This document shows, piece by piece, positions 36,501 to 42,785 of a DNA stretch of 55,012 bases (the stretch's first letter is position 1; the number at the start of each line of letters is the position of its first letter). The translations under genes were made by a program, and so were the position numbers. This DNA is from CALJIC01 sp039805565 (GTDB lineage: Bacteria; Chloroflexota; Chloroflexia; Chloroflexales; Roseiflexaceae): the NCBI GenBank assembly GCA_039805565.1, contig JBDLTZ010000102.1:1-55012 (forward strand), written 5' to 3'. Below the pieces are notes generated by a model. That model was not told where the DNA came from and did no database searches. It saw only the letters and a list, made by a program, of their open reading frames with translations.

Positions 36501-37522
36501 CCGCGACAGCCGGCTCGCTGGTCCCTGCTCTCGCACCGCCGGCGTACCTGGTGGCGCTGTTCAGCGCGTCCGCCGCGCTCACGCTCGCATGGCCCGCCGA
36601 TGATACCCGCGCGCTGGTGGCGCTGGGCCTCGCCGCGCTGCTTCTGGCCCTGGCCGTCGTCGAGCGCGCAGAGCCCCTCGGCTGGGTCGCGCTGCCGCCG
36701 CTGTCTCTCGGGCTCGCGTCGGTTCACGCCGCGCTGGGCGTGCCGGACTCCTGGAGCCTGGCCTGGGGCGTGCTGGAGACGCTGGCGGTCTACCTCGTGG
36801 GGTGGGGAGCTGAGCGCGCTGGCGGTGTGGTCCTTGCCCCCTGGCGGCGCCCGCTGTCGCTCGGGCCGCTGGGCGTCGCGCTCGTTGCGTGCGCCGGGCT
36901 GGGTGCCTTGGCCCCGGCTGCGGGCGAGATCCCCGCGCTGACCCTGGCTCTCGCCGCGCTGAGCCTGCTGCTGGCCACGCACGCGGCGCGCGCCCGTGAG
37001 GTGCTCTGGGTCTACGCCGCCGGCGCCGCGCTTGTGCTCGCGGCCATCGGCCAGCTGTACGACTGGGGCTTCCGCCGGCCGGAGTTCTTCGCTGCCCCGG
37101 CCGGGCTGTATCTGCTGGCCCTGGGCGACGGCCTGCGCCGCTTCCGCGGATGGGTTGCGCCCGCGCGCACCGTGGAGACCGGCGGCGTCGTGCTGCTGCT
37201 CGGCGTGCTCCTCGGGCAGTCGCTCCGTGCCGACGGCGTCGAGTCGCTTGGGTACGCCACCGCGCTCTGCGCCGCCTCGTTGGCGGTTCTCGGGTACGGC
37301 GTGCTGGCGCAGCTGCGCGTGCCGTTTCTCGGTGGCGCGTCCTTCTTCGTGGCCGGCGTACTCTGGCTAAGCGTCGACCCGCTCATGGCCGCGAATAAGT
37401 GGCTTCTGCTCGGCGCGCTCGGGTTGATCCTGGTGGGCACCTACGTGCTGCTCGAGCGCCGCCAGGACCAGCTCGTCCGTGCCGGGCGGGCGCTCGCGCA
37501 GCGCATCGGCGGGTGGGCGTAG
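33527..37522 (+). CDS. Giant polytopic membrane protein, DUF2157-like
   Basis: 1331 aa. GGGAGGT precedes the ATG. After one N-terminal transmembrane helix comes LERWIAQGRLTSDLADSLLALI, close to the DUF2157 entry motif, and then an Ala/Pro-rich linker. From about residue 155 to the end there are roughly 35-40 hydrophobic segments separated by short basic turns (RRAT, RRRAPAY). Ala, Leu and Gly dominate. I see no catalytic motif. Comparable predicted giant membrane proteins occur in Chloroflexota and Actinobacteria with unknown function. Residues 141-150 (THDSRLKTRS) are encoded by a heptad repeat, in the linker. It converges with the SUMF1-like gene with only 3 bp between stops. Confidence 0.8.
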   Translation: MDALLNMAALLWFCVLPLALVVLLVVWPVRRNRASAPSPAAPMSPDELLRRDLEGALRLLERWIAQGRLTSDLADSLLALIRADTASLNAPARAAPFTAPALAPSGAASVAPVAAPITSSAAPVAPSAPAATPAAGSGGPKTHDSRLKTRSWSLPDALLALRTRQTLLFLGAFLLVISSLILVVFNWASFPPILQFALLAGVCGGLWAGGAWVARRPGLEHAGAGLRSVSAALVPVVAFSLSRPGLLDLGVREGWLLASLLSLPAYALAGRRTRHPLYVVAACLAGVSAALAAGSYGPSTWLPAAAIPALGVSLLLAAALDRRGAAELSGGPRWLAHAGSLVAVAASLLVTLPAAGWPLAASLAGAPAVALLGALADRGARSELRTYTGWASAGLLAAALWVLWSAAGGPVSWAPLLLVALFAAYHALALRVRGRAAELAAGLAGVANIGVPAALLNALWLRAEDVSAGWELALTLWAGAGVYLGLSLARRATPGARVWAAASLIPAALLASLSAAEVPAAWWGTALSLTALAYLGAGVALEPRARPFALPAYAGAGALALIALLLASRFPDEARWSLPVLMALGVAVLLVTHGGRLLLLGDRDRVLIAVCGLALTGALLPWWLWLVTPVSLDTAERGFALLALAALYFAAARWWPGRVRRAYDLALQALGALLVMGGWVLTFTGAGDLPALGALAAAAVWTWQALIRRGSWWAAFALGALQLAAAFALVEHGERLAMGGWVALTLVFAAAYTIASVLLRRGPAAYWSAPLLWWGVFAGLCALPAAALDLTYAPLITPLHVAAAAGLAAQAALVGVAWRLPLTGYLAAPLAGLAVVLAGSRGFFTPWQPEPGDLGFVLCGLTLALVALGQIIRRRAPAYAVPYELVGYAFLTLAPIPASETAMHTSLTWAGVGLLFALAVRLYHLPWAAAPALAAVDVVVLSGFAWLSPGGRPEGAGPILLAAAALQAALGLWARWRSRSLGVLLPPPNPFAATAGSLVPALAPPAYLVALFSASAALTLAWPADDTRALVALGLAALLLALAVVERAEPLGWVALPPLSLGLASVHAALGVPDSWSLAWGVLETLAVYLVGWGAERAGGVVLAPWRRPLSLGPLGVALVACAGLGALAPAAGEIPALTLALAALSLLLATHAARAREVLWVYAAGAALVLAAIGQLYDWGFRRPEFFAAPAGLYLLALGDGLRRFRGWVAPARTVETGGVVLLLGVLLGQSLRADGVESLGYATALCAASLAVLGYGVLAQLRVPFLGGASFFVAGVLWLSVDPLMAANKWLLLGALGLILVGTYVLLERRQDQLVRAGRALAQRIGGWA
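33949..33976. repeat. Heptad repeat inside DUF2157-type gene
   Basis: GACTCAC, GACTCGC, GGCTCAA and GACTCGC in phase, within the linker between the N-terminal part and the membrane region. The unit is the same type as intergenic arrays at 19762 and 30077. Confidence 0.85.
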
Positions 37523-37525
37523 AAG

Positions 37526-38299
37526 CTACACCGCCAGACGGAACCCGAGGAACTCGTTCCGCATCGTAGGGGCCATGCGGAAGCGGCAGGCGCAGCGGGC
37601 GTAGCCGTGCGGGTTGGCATAGCAGCCACCCCGCAGGATCCGCCGCCCTGCCGCCCCCGGGTCCTCCCGCCCGTCCGCTGCATCGTACGGATAGAGCGCA
37701 TCCAGCGTCGCAGTCCACTCCCAGACGTTCCCGGCCATGTCCAGGCACCCCGTCGGGCTCGCCCCGCCGGGGTAGCCGCCCGCCGGGGTCGTGCTCAACA
37801 GGCCCGCCTCGCGCGTGTTCGCCAGCGACGCGTCCCACACCTCGCCCCATGGGAAGCGCCGCCCGTCCGTCCCGCGCGCCGCCCGCTCCCACTCCGCCTC
37901 GGTGGGCAGGCGAAAGACGAACGGCGAAAGGTCAGCGGCAGTTGCGCCGCCCCCTGCCTGGCCCGTCAGCCACGCGCAGAACGCCCGCGCCTCCTCCCAG
38001 CTCACGTCCGTCACGGGGTGGTCGAGCCGCTCGGCTGGAGGGCGCGGGCCCCGCCACGCCAGCGGAGGCTGCGCGCCCGTAGCGTCCACGAAAGCCGCGT
38101 ACAGTGCGCTCGTCACCGGCGTCCGCGCGATGGCGTAGGCCTCGAGGTGCACCGCGTGCTGCGGCGCCTCCTCCCGGTACGACTCGCGCGTCCCGCCGTA
38201 GGCCTTGGCCAGAGCGCCCAGCTCGCGCTCCTGCGAGCCCATCAGAAAGCTCCCCGCCGGGATCTGCACGAACGCGGGCAGCAGGTCGGCGATTGACAT
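37526..38299 (-). CDS. SUMF1/FGE-family (formylglycine-generating-enzyme-like) protein
   Basis: 257 aa from the ATG at 38299 (MSIADLLPAFVQIPAGSFLMGS), with AGGGA upstream. Full SUMF1 domain: FVQIPAGSFLMGSQ, HPVTDVSWEEARAFCAWL, FRLPTEAEWERAARG, PTGCLDMAGNVWEWTA and the terminal RILRGGCYANPHGYARCACRFR with NEFLGFRLAV. True formylglycine-generating enzymes oxidise a sulfatase Cys using a copper-binding Cys pair near RGGS; here cysteines are in GGC and RCAC, not in the canonical spacing. No sulfatase is in the window. It may instead be a C-type-lectin-like or EgtB-like relative. Confidence 0.88.
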   Translation of the reverse strand: MSIADLLPAFVQIPAGSFLMGSQERELGALAKAYGGTRESYREEAPQHAVHLEAYAIARTPVTSALYAAFVDATGAQPPLAWRGPRPPAERLDHPVTDVSWEEARAFCAWLTGQAGGGATAADLSPFVFRLPTEAEWERAARGTDGRRFPWGEVWDASLANTREAGLLSTTPAGGYPGGASPTGCLDMAGNVWEWTATLDALYPYDAADGREDPGAAGRRILRGGCYANPHGYARCACRFRMAPTMRNEFLGFRLAV

Positions 38300-38362
38300 A
38301 TGTCCCTCATCACGCTCTCGTACAACGCCCACCATTGTACCGCGCTCGCCTGCGCCCCGTGG

Positions 38363-38368
38363 TATAGT
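38363..38368 (+). promoter_or_regulatory. Putative -10 upstream of glycosidase-like gene
   Basis: TATAGT 118 bp upstream of the ATG at 38486. On the opposite strand TACAAT (38334-38339) could serve the SUMF1-like gene. Neither has a convincing -35. Confidence 0.35.
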
Positions 38369-38485
38369 GCGTGCAGCAGACCCCTCCTTCAAGCCACGCT
38401 GAGGTGCTGGGCGGTGAGCAGGCTACGCCCGTGGAGCGTGCTCTTCCATGTTCGGCGTTCAGCCAGTGCCACCACGGAGCGCACC

Positions 38486-39760
38486 ATGACGGAAGTAACA
38501 GACACCTTCTCACTCGGCCTCACCTACTGGCCCCGCCGCGCCGCCTTCCGCATGTGGCAGGCGTACGACCGCGGCGCCGCCCACGAGGAGCTGGCCCACG
38601 TGGCTGCGCTCGGATGTGATACGGTGCGCCTCTGCCTGCTCTGGGAGGACTTCCAGCCCGCTGCCGAGCAGGTTGGCAGCGCCGCGATGCGCTACCTCGA
38701 GCACGCGCTCGACGCCGCGCACGCCGCCGGCCTCCGCGTCACCCTCGCGCTGTTCCCCGTGGCCGTAGGCGGTGCCCTGCACATCCCCTACTGGGTCAAC
38801 GGGCCGGACGTCGCCGCCGCTGTCCGCCGCGCTGGCCGCGAGCGCGCCCTGGTCGTCGTGCGCCCCCCCGGCATCGTCCCGGTGCTCACCGGCTCCGGCT
38901 ACCGCCCCGTCCAGTCCGGCGACCTCTTCAGCGAGACGACGGTCGTCCAGGCGCAGCGTTTCCTGCTGCGCGAGGTGCTCGGCTACTTCGGCGACCACCC
39001 CGCCGCCTGGGCGTGGCAGCTCGGCGAGGGGCTCGAGCGCGTCCACCGCCCCGCCTCGCGCGAGGTGGTCCGCGCCTGGCTCGGCGCCCTGGCCGACGAG
39101 GCCCGCCGCGTTCGCCCGGGGGTGCGCCTGCTCGGCGTGGCCTCCCTACGCGGCCTCGAGCTCCAGTCCGGTCCGCGCCCCGAGGACCTCGCCGCCGCCT
39201 GCGACCTGCTCGGCGTGGCCGCCGACCCCCAGGAGTTGCCCGCCGAAGGCCAGCGCCGCCACACCAGCTACGCCGCCTTTCTCCATGCGCTCGTCGCCGG
39301 CCTCGCTGAGCGCCGCGCCATCGTGACGGGGGTCGGGCTGCCGGCCGGGCTTCCCACTGGCCCCGGCTGGGTCGAGGACCAGAGCTACGGGCGCCGGCTG
39401 CGCGTGTTCGTGGCGGACGAGAGCGGGCAGGCGAGCTTTGTGGACACGGCCCTCGACCGGCTCTACCGCGACGGGGCCGCCGGCGCGTGGCTGGCCGCCT
39501 ACGCTGACCACCCCGAGGAGACCTGGGGCCAGCCGCCGCTGGACCGCTCGCTGCGCCATCGGGTGCTCGGCCTGGTAGATGCCGCCGGCCGCGAGAAGCC
39601 CGCCGTCGAGGCGCTCCGATCCTTCGCCCGATCCCTGCGCCAGTCCGAGGGCAGGCAGCCGCACCCGCGCCCCGCCGCGGTGGACCCCGAGCGCTACTGG
39701 CGCGAGCCGCGTCGCCAGGCCCGCGAGCTGTGGCAGGAGTTCAACGCGGATCAGCTATAA
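38486..39760 (+). CDS. Glycoside-hydrolase-like TIM-barrel protein, catalytic residues unclear
   Basis: 424 aa from the ATG at 38486, which has GGAG 7 nt upstream. FSLGLTYWPRRAAFRMWQAYDRG, VAALGCDTVRLCLLWEDFQP and AAGLRVTLALFPV follow the pattern of clan-A glycosidases (GH5/GH42-like). In those, the acid/base Glu lies in an NE motif and the nucleophile in a late ExG motif. Here the corresponding strands read WAWQLGEGLERV (LGEG, no Asn) and IVTGVGLPAG (no Glu). It may therefore be inactive or use other residues. No signal peptide, so it is cytoplasmic. It is followed by upp, whose promoter overlaps its stop codon. Confidence 0.7.
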   Translation: MTEVTDTFSLGLTYWPRRAAFRMWQAYDRGAAHEELAHVAALGCDTVRLCLLWEDFQPAAEQVGSAAMRYLEHALDAAHAAGLRVTLALFPVAVGGALHIPYWVNGPDVAAAVRRAGRERALVVVRPPGIVPVLTGSGYRPVQSGDLFSETTVVQAQRFLLREVLGYFGDHPAAWAWQLGEGLERVHRPASREVVRAWLGALADEARRVRPGVRLLGVASLRGLELQSGPRPEDLAAACDLLGVAADPQELPAEGQRRHTSYAAFLHALVAGLAERRAIVTGVGLPAGLPTGPGWVEDQSYGRRLRVFVADESGQASFVDTALDRLYRDGAAGAWLAAYADHPEETWGQPPLDRSLRHRVLGLVDAAGREKPAVEALRSFARSLRQSEGRQPHPRPAAVDPERYWREPRRQARELWQEFNADQL

Positions 39761-39762
39761 TG
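39757..39762 (+). promoter_or_regulatory. Putative upp -10 box overlapping upstream stop
   Basis: TATAAT 33 bp before the upp ATG, covering the TAA stop of the preceding gene, no -35 match. Confidence 0.5.
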
Positions 39763-39794
39763 GCCCGCCGAAGGCACACCTGGAGGAAGCGCCC

Positions 39795-40421
39795 ATGGCC
39801 GAGATTCACGTCTCGAAGCACCCGCTGGTGCTGCACAAGCTCACCCTGCTGCGCCGCACCGTCACCGAGCCCAAGAAGTTCCGCGAGCTCGTCCGCGAGC
39901 TGTCCCAGTTCCTGCTCTACGAGGCCACCCTCGACCTGCCGCTCGCGTCGCGTACCGTCGACACGCCGCTGGCGCCCTTCGCCGGTCACAAGATCGCCGA
40001 GCAGATCGGGCTGGTGCCGATCCTGCGCGCCGGCCTCGGTATGGTCGACCCGATCCTCGACCTCATCCCGAACGCCCACGTCTGGCACCTCGGCCTCTAC
40101 CGCGATCACCACACCCTCGCGCCGGTCACGTACTACAACAAGCTCCCGCCTCAGGTGGACGTCGACCTGTGCCTCGTGCTCGACCCGATGCTCGCCACCG
40201 GCGGCTCGGCCAGCGCGGCCGTCACCATCCTCAAGGAGTGGGGCGCCAAGCGCATCAAGTTCCTCGGCCTGATCGCGGCCCCTGAAGGGGTCCAGGCACT
40301 TGCGGCCGACCACCCCGACGTCCCGATCCACCTCGCGTCCCTCGACGAGCGCCTCAACGACAAGGGGTACATCGTCCCCGGGCTCGGCGACGCGGGCGAC
40401 CGGCAGTTCGGCACCGGGTAG
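39795..40421 (+). CDS. upp: Uracil phosphoribosyltransferase
   Basis: Salvages uracil with PRPP to UMP in the cytoplasm. 208 aa, standard length. GGAGGAAG precedes the ATG. VSKHPLVLHKLTLLRRTVTEPKKFRELVREL is the family start (HPLV, KLTLLR). PILRAGLGMVDPIL, LVLDPMLATGGSASAAV (the PRPP loop) and the uracil-binding C-terminus YIVPGLGDAGDRQFGTG are all intact. The next gene begins 5 bp later, so it is co-transcribed with the polyprenyl-phosphate transferase. Confidence 0.97.
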   Translation: MAEIHVSKHPLVLHKLTLLRRTVTEPKKFRELVRELSQFLLYEATLDLPLASRTVDTPLAPFAGHKIAEQIGLVPILRAGLGMVDPILDLIPNAHVWHLGLYRDHHTLAPVTYYNKLPPQVDVDLCLVLDPMLATGGSASAAVTILKEWGAKRIKFLGLIAAPEGVQALAADHPDVPIHLASLDERLNDKGYIVPGLGDAGDRQFGTG

Positions 40422-40426
40422 GCCCG

Positions 40427-41551
40427 ATGAGCCTGCCCATCGCCGCCGGCCTCTTCGCGACCTTCGCGCTCGCCTTCGCGGCCGCCTTGCTTGCCGTCCC
40501 ACCGGTCATCCGCTTGGCGGAGCGGCGCGGCTGGGTGCAGCGCCCCGGCGGTCGCCGCACGCATGCCCGCGCCACGCCCCACGTCGGCGGGATCGCGCTC
40601 TACGCCGGGTTCGTCACTGCCGTCCTCGCGAGCCTGGCCCTCGAGCGGCTCGCGCCCGAGTTGCGCCGCTCCCCCTTCGAGACCCTGCGCGTCGGCCTGC
40701 TGCTCGGCGGCGCCACGCTGCTGTTCCTCGTGATGTGGCTCGACGACGTGCGCGAGCTCCACTGGCTACCCAAGTTCTGCGCCCAGTTCGCCGCCGGCCT
40801 CGTGGCCGTGGGGCCGTACCTCTGGGACCACGCCCGCTACCCCAACCCTCTTGGCGAGCTCACCGAGGCGCGCGGCATCCTGCTCACCGCCTTCAACCTG
40901 CCGCTCGCCGGCCAGGTGAGCCTCTGGGACGCCAGCCCCTGGCTCGCCATCCTCGCCACCGTCTTCTGGCTCGGCTGGATGTCCAACACCATCAACTTCT
41001 CCGATGGCCTGGACGGGCTCGCCGCCGGGATCTCGCTGATCGCCGCGCTCATGCTCGGCATCCACGCCCTGCGCCTCGGCCAGTACACCATCGCGCTCCT
41101 GCCGCTCGCCCTGGCCGGCGCCTGCCTCGCCTTCCTGCGCTACAACTTCCCGCCCGCGCGCATCTTCATGGGCGGCGGCGCCGAGCTGCTCGGCTACACC
41201 CTCGGCGTCTGCGCGATCATCGGCGGCGCCAAGCTCGCCACCGTGCTGCTGGTGCTCGGCGTCCCGATCCTCGACGTCGCCTGGCTGATCGTCTCGCGCG
41301 CCGCGTCCGGCCGCTCCCCCATGCGCGGCGGCCGTGACCATCTGCATCACCGCCTGATCGACGCCGGCCTCTCGCCGCGCCAGGTGGTGCTGTTCTACTA
41401 CGCCCTCAGCGCCGGCTTCGGCCTGCTCGGCATCTCCGACGCCGACCAGGTCACGAAGCTGGTCGCCCTCCTCCTCCTGCTCCTCATCGGCGCCGGTGTG
41501 ATCCTCTACGCTACCCGCCGCGCAGCTGCTGCCGCCCGTAGCCGCCCATAG
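40427..41551 (+). CDS. MraY/WecA-family polyprenyl-phosphate sugar-1-phosphate transferase
   Basis: 374 aa with about ten transmembrane helices. The family transfers GlcNAc-1-P or a similar sugar phosphate from UDP to undecaprenyl phosphate at the inner face, starting cell-wall or exopolysaccharide assembly. WLDDVRELHWLPKF (DD 106-107), SNTINFSDGLDGLAAG (188-201) and the C-terminal GGRDHLHHRL (301-310) are typical of the WecA branch. The usual FMGDSGS loop reads FMGGGAE (247-253), so the Mg-coordinating Asp is missing. Whether the enzyme is active, or a different acidic residue (Glu253) substitutes, cannot be told. The GT4 enzyme at 11 kb could act downstream in the same glycan pathway. Confidence 0.87.
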   Translation: MSLPIAAGLFATFALAFAAALLAVPPVIRLAERRGWVQRPGGRRTHARATPHVGGIALYAGFVTAVLASLALERLAPELRRSPFETLRVGLLLGGATLLFLVMWLDDVRELHWLPKFCAQFAAGLVAVGPYLWDHARYPNPLGELTEARGILLTAFNLPLAGQVSLWDASPWLAILATVFWLGWMSNTINFSDGLDGLAAGISLIAALMLGIHALRLGQYTIALLPLALAGACLAFLRYNFPPARIFMGGGAELLGYTLGVCAIIGGAKLATVLLVLGVPILDVAWLIVSRAASGRSPMRGGRDHLHHRLIDAGLSPRQVVLFYYALSAGFGLLGISDADQVTKLVALLLLLLIGAGVILYATRRAAAAARSRP

Positions 41552-41583
41552 CCGCAGCTGGCGGGGATGGCGGCCGGTGGGGC

Positions 41584-42465
41584 TTACCGCTCAGCACGCA
41601 GCTTCGGCGGGCCGCGCCGCACCCGCTCCCGCATCAGCTCGCTCATCGCTGGGTCCCACTGATCCTCCCAGCCCTGCCCGAAGCGCCACGGGCTCACGTC
41701 CTCGATCCACCACGTCACGCCCGCGTCCGCCAGCTCAGCCACCAGCGCGGCGTCCTGCGCCGGGTGCTCGCCGCTCGCGCCGCCGTGGACCGCGTCGAAT
41801 GGGCCGGCGCCACGCCGCTCCTCGGCGATGAACGCCAGGATCGCCCGCCAGTCCTCCGGCGTGAGCGGCTGGTTGTCCGCGCGGCCCGGGCACACCCCGT
41901 CCCAGCGCGCGGCTCGGCGGAAGGGTGGCTTGCGTGGCCAGTAGCCGCCCACCCAGATCGGGATGCGCGGCCGCTGCAGCGGCGTGGGCCGGAAGATCAT
42001 CTCCTCCAGTTGGTAGTGCTCGCCCTTGAAGCCGAACGGCTCGCCGCGCCACAGCCCTGTCAGCACCTCCAGCCCCTCGTCCAGCATGCGCGCCCGCACC
42101 TTGGCGTCGGTCTCCTCGCCGAAGAAGCCGTACTCCCACTTCACCGGGTCGCCGATGCCAACCCCCAGCACCATCCGCCCACCCGAGAGCCGATCCAGCG
42201 ATACCGTCTCGCGCGCCAGCTTCCACGGCCTGCGCCGCGGCAGCGGCGTGAGCATCGTTCCGATGCGCACCCGCTCGGTCGCGAGCGCCACCGCCGCTAG
42301 ACCCACCCACGGGTCCACCATCGGGTGCCAGCTCGGGTCGAACACAATATGGTCCCAGATGAAGAAGCCGTCCCACCCGGCCGCCTCAGCCTCACGCGCC
42401 AGCTCGGCCAGCGCCCGCGCGTCCGCGAAGTCGCCGAACGGGGGCATGTTGATGCCGTACTTCAC
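41584..42465 (-). CDS. LLM-class flavin/F420-dependent oxidoreductase
   Basis: 293 aa from GTG at 42465, with GGAGG 4 nt upstream; a frame from 42525 adds 20 low-complexity residues. Luciferase-like TIM barrel: KYGINMPPFGDFADARALAELAREAEAAGWDGFFIWDH (seen as YGINMPPFG and GWDGFFIWDH), VRIGTMLTPLPRRRPWKLARETVSLDRLSGGRMVLGVG, and IPIWVGGYWPRKPPFRRAARWDG. Such enzymes use FMN or coenzyme F420 for hydride transfer. The cofactor cannot be decided from sequence alone, though F420 is plausible in this phylum. It is convergent with the transferase at 41551. Confidence 0.9.
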   Translation of the reverse strand: MKYGINMPPFGDFADARALAELAREAEAAGWDGFFIWDHIVFDPSWHPMVDPWVGLAAVALATERVRIGTMLTPLPRRRPWKLARETVSLDRLSGGRMVLGVGIGDPVKWEYGFFGEETDAKVRARMLDEGLEVLTGLWRGEPFGFKGEHYQLEEMIFRPTPLQRPRIPIWVGGYWPRKPPFRRAARWDGVCPGRADNQPLTPEDWRAILAFIAEERRGAGPFDAVHGGASGEHPAQDAALVAELADAGVTWWIEDVSPWRFGQGWEDQWDPAMSELMRERVRRGPPKLRAER

Positions 42466-42785
42466 GCCGCCTCCTTGCACCACAGCACTCTCGCAAGCCG
42501 CCATCGTACCGCCCGCGTGTGACATCTACCGTCACATACTCCGCCGTGACAGCCCCTTCATCGCGCGGGAGCGCTCGGGTAACGGTTCTTTCATCTCCTC
42601 AGGGGCCGTATCGCTCACGCCGCATCGCGGCAGCGCGTCAGGGTGCGGAGCGTTGCCGGTATAACGCTTCCAGACGCCCTAAAATCCCCTCTGAAATATC
42701 TGTTACCGCCCGCATCGGTCGCACTCCTGGCCGGTTTTGCTACTAGAACATCGGCGAAACATGCCCGCTTGAAAGGAGCGACGCG
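42466..42785. other. Intergenic region before DUF11 gene
   Basis: 320 bp separating divergent genes. It holds GTGAC / GTCAC inverted and direct copies near 42518-42552 and TATAAC near 42660, but no confident promoter. A GAAAGGAG ribosome binding site at 42771-42778 belongs to the DUF11 gene. I see no RNA gene. Confidence 0.5.
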
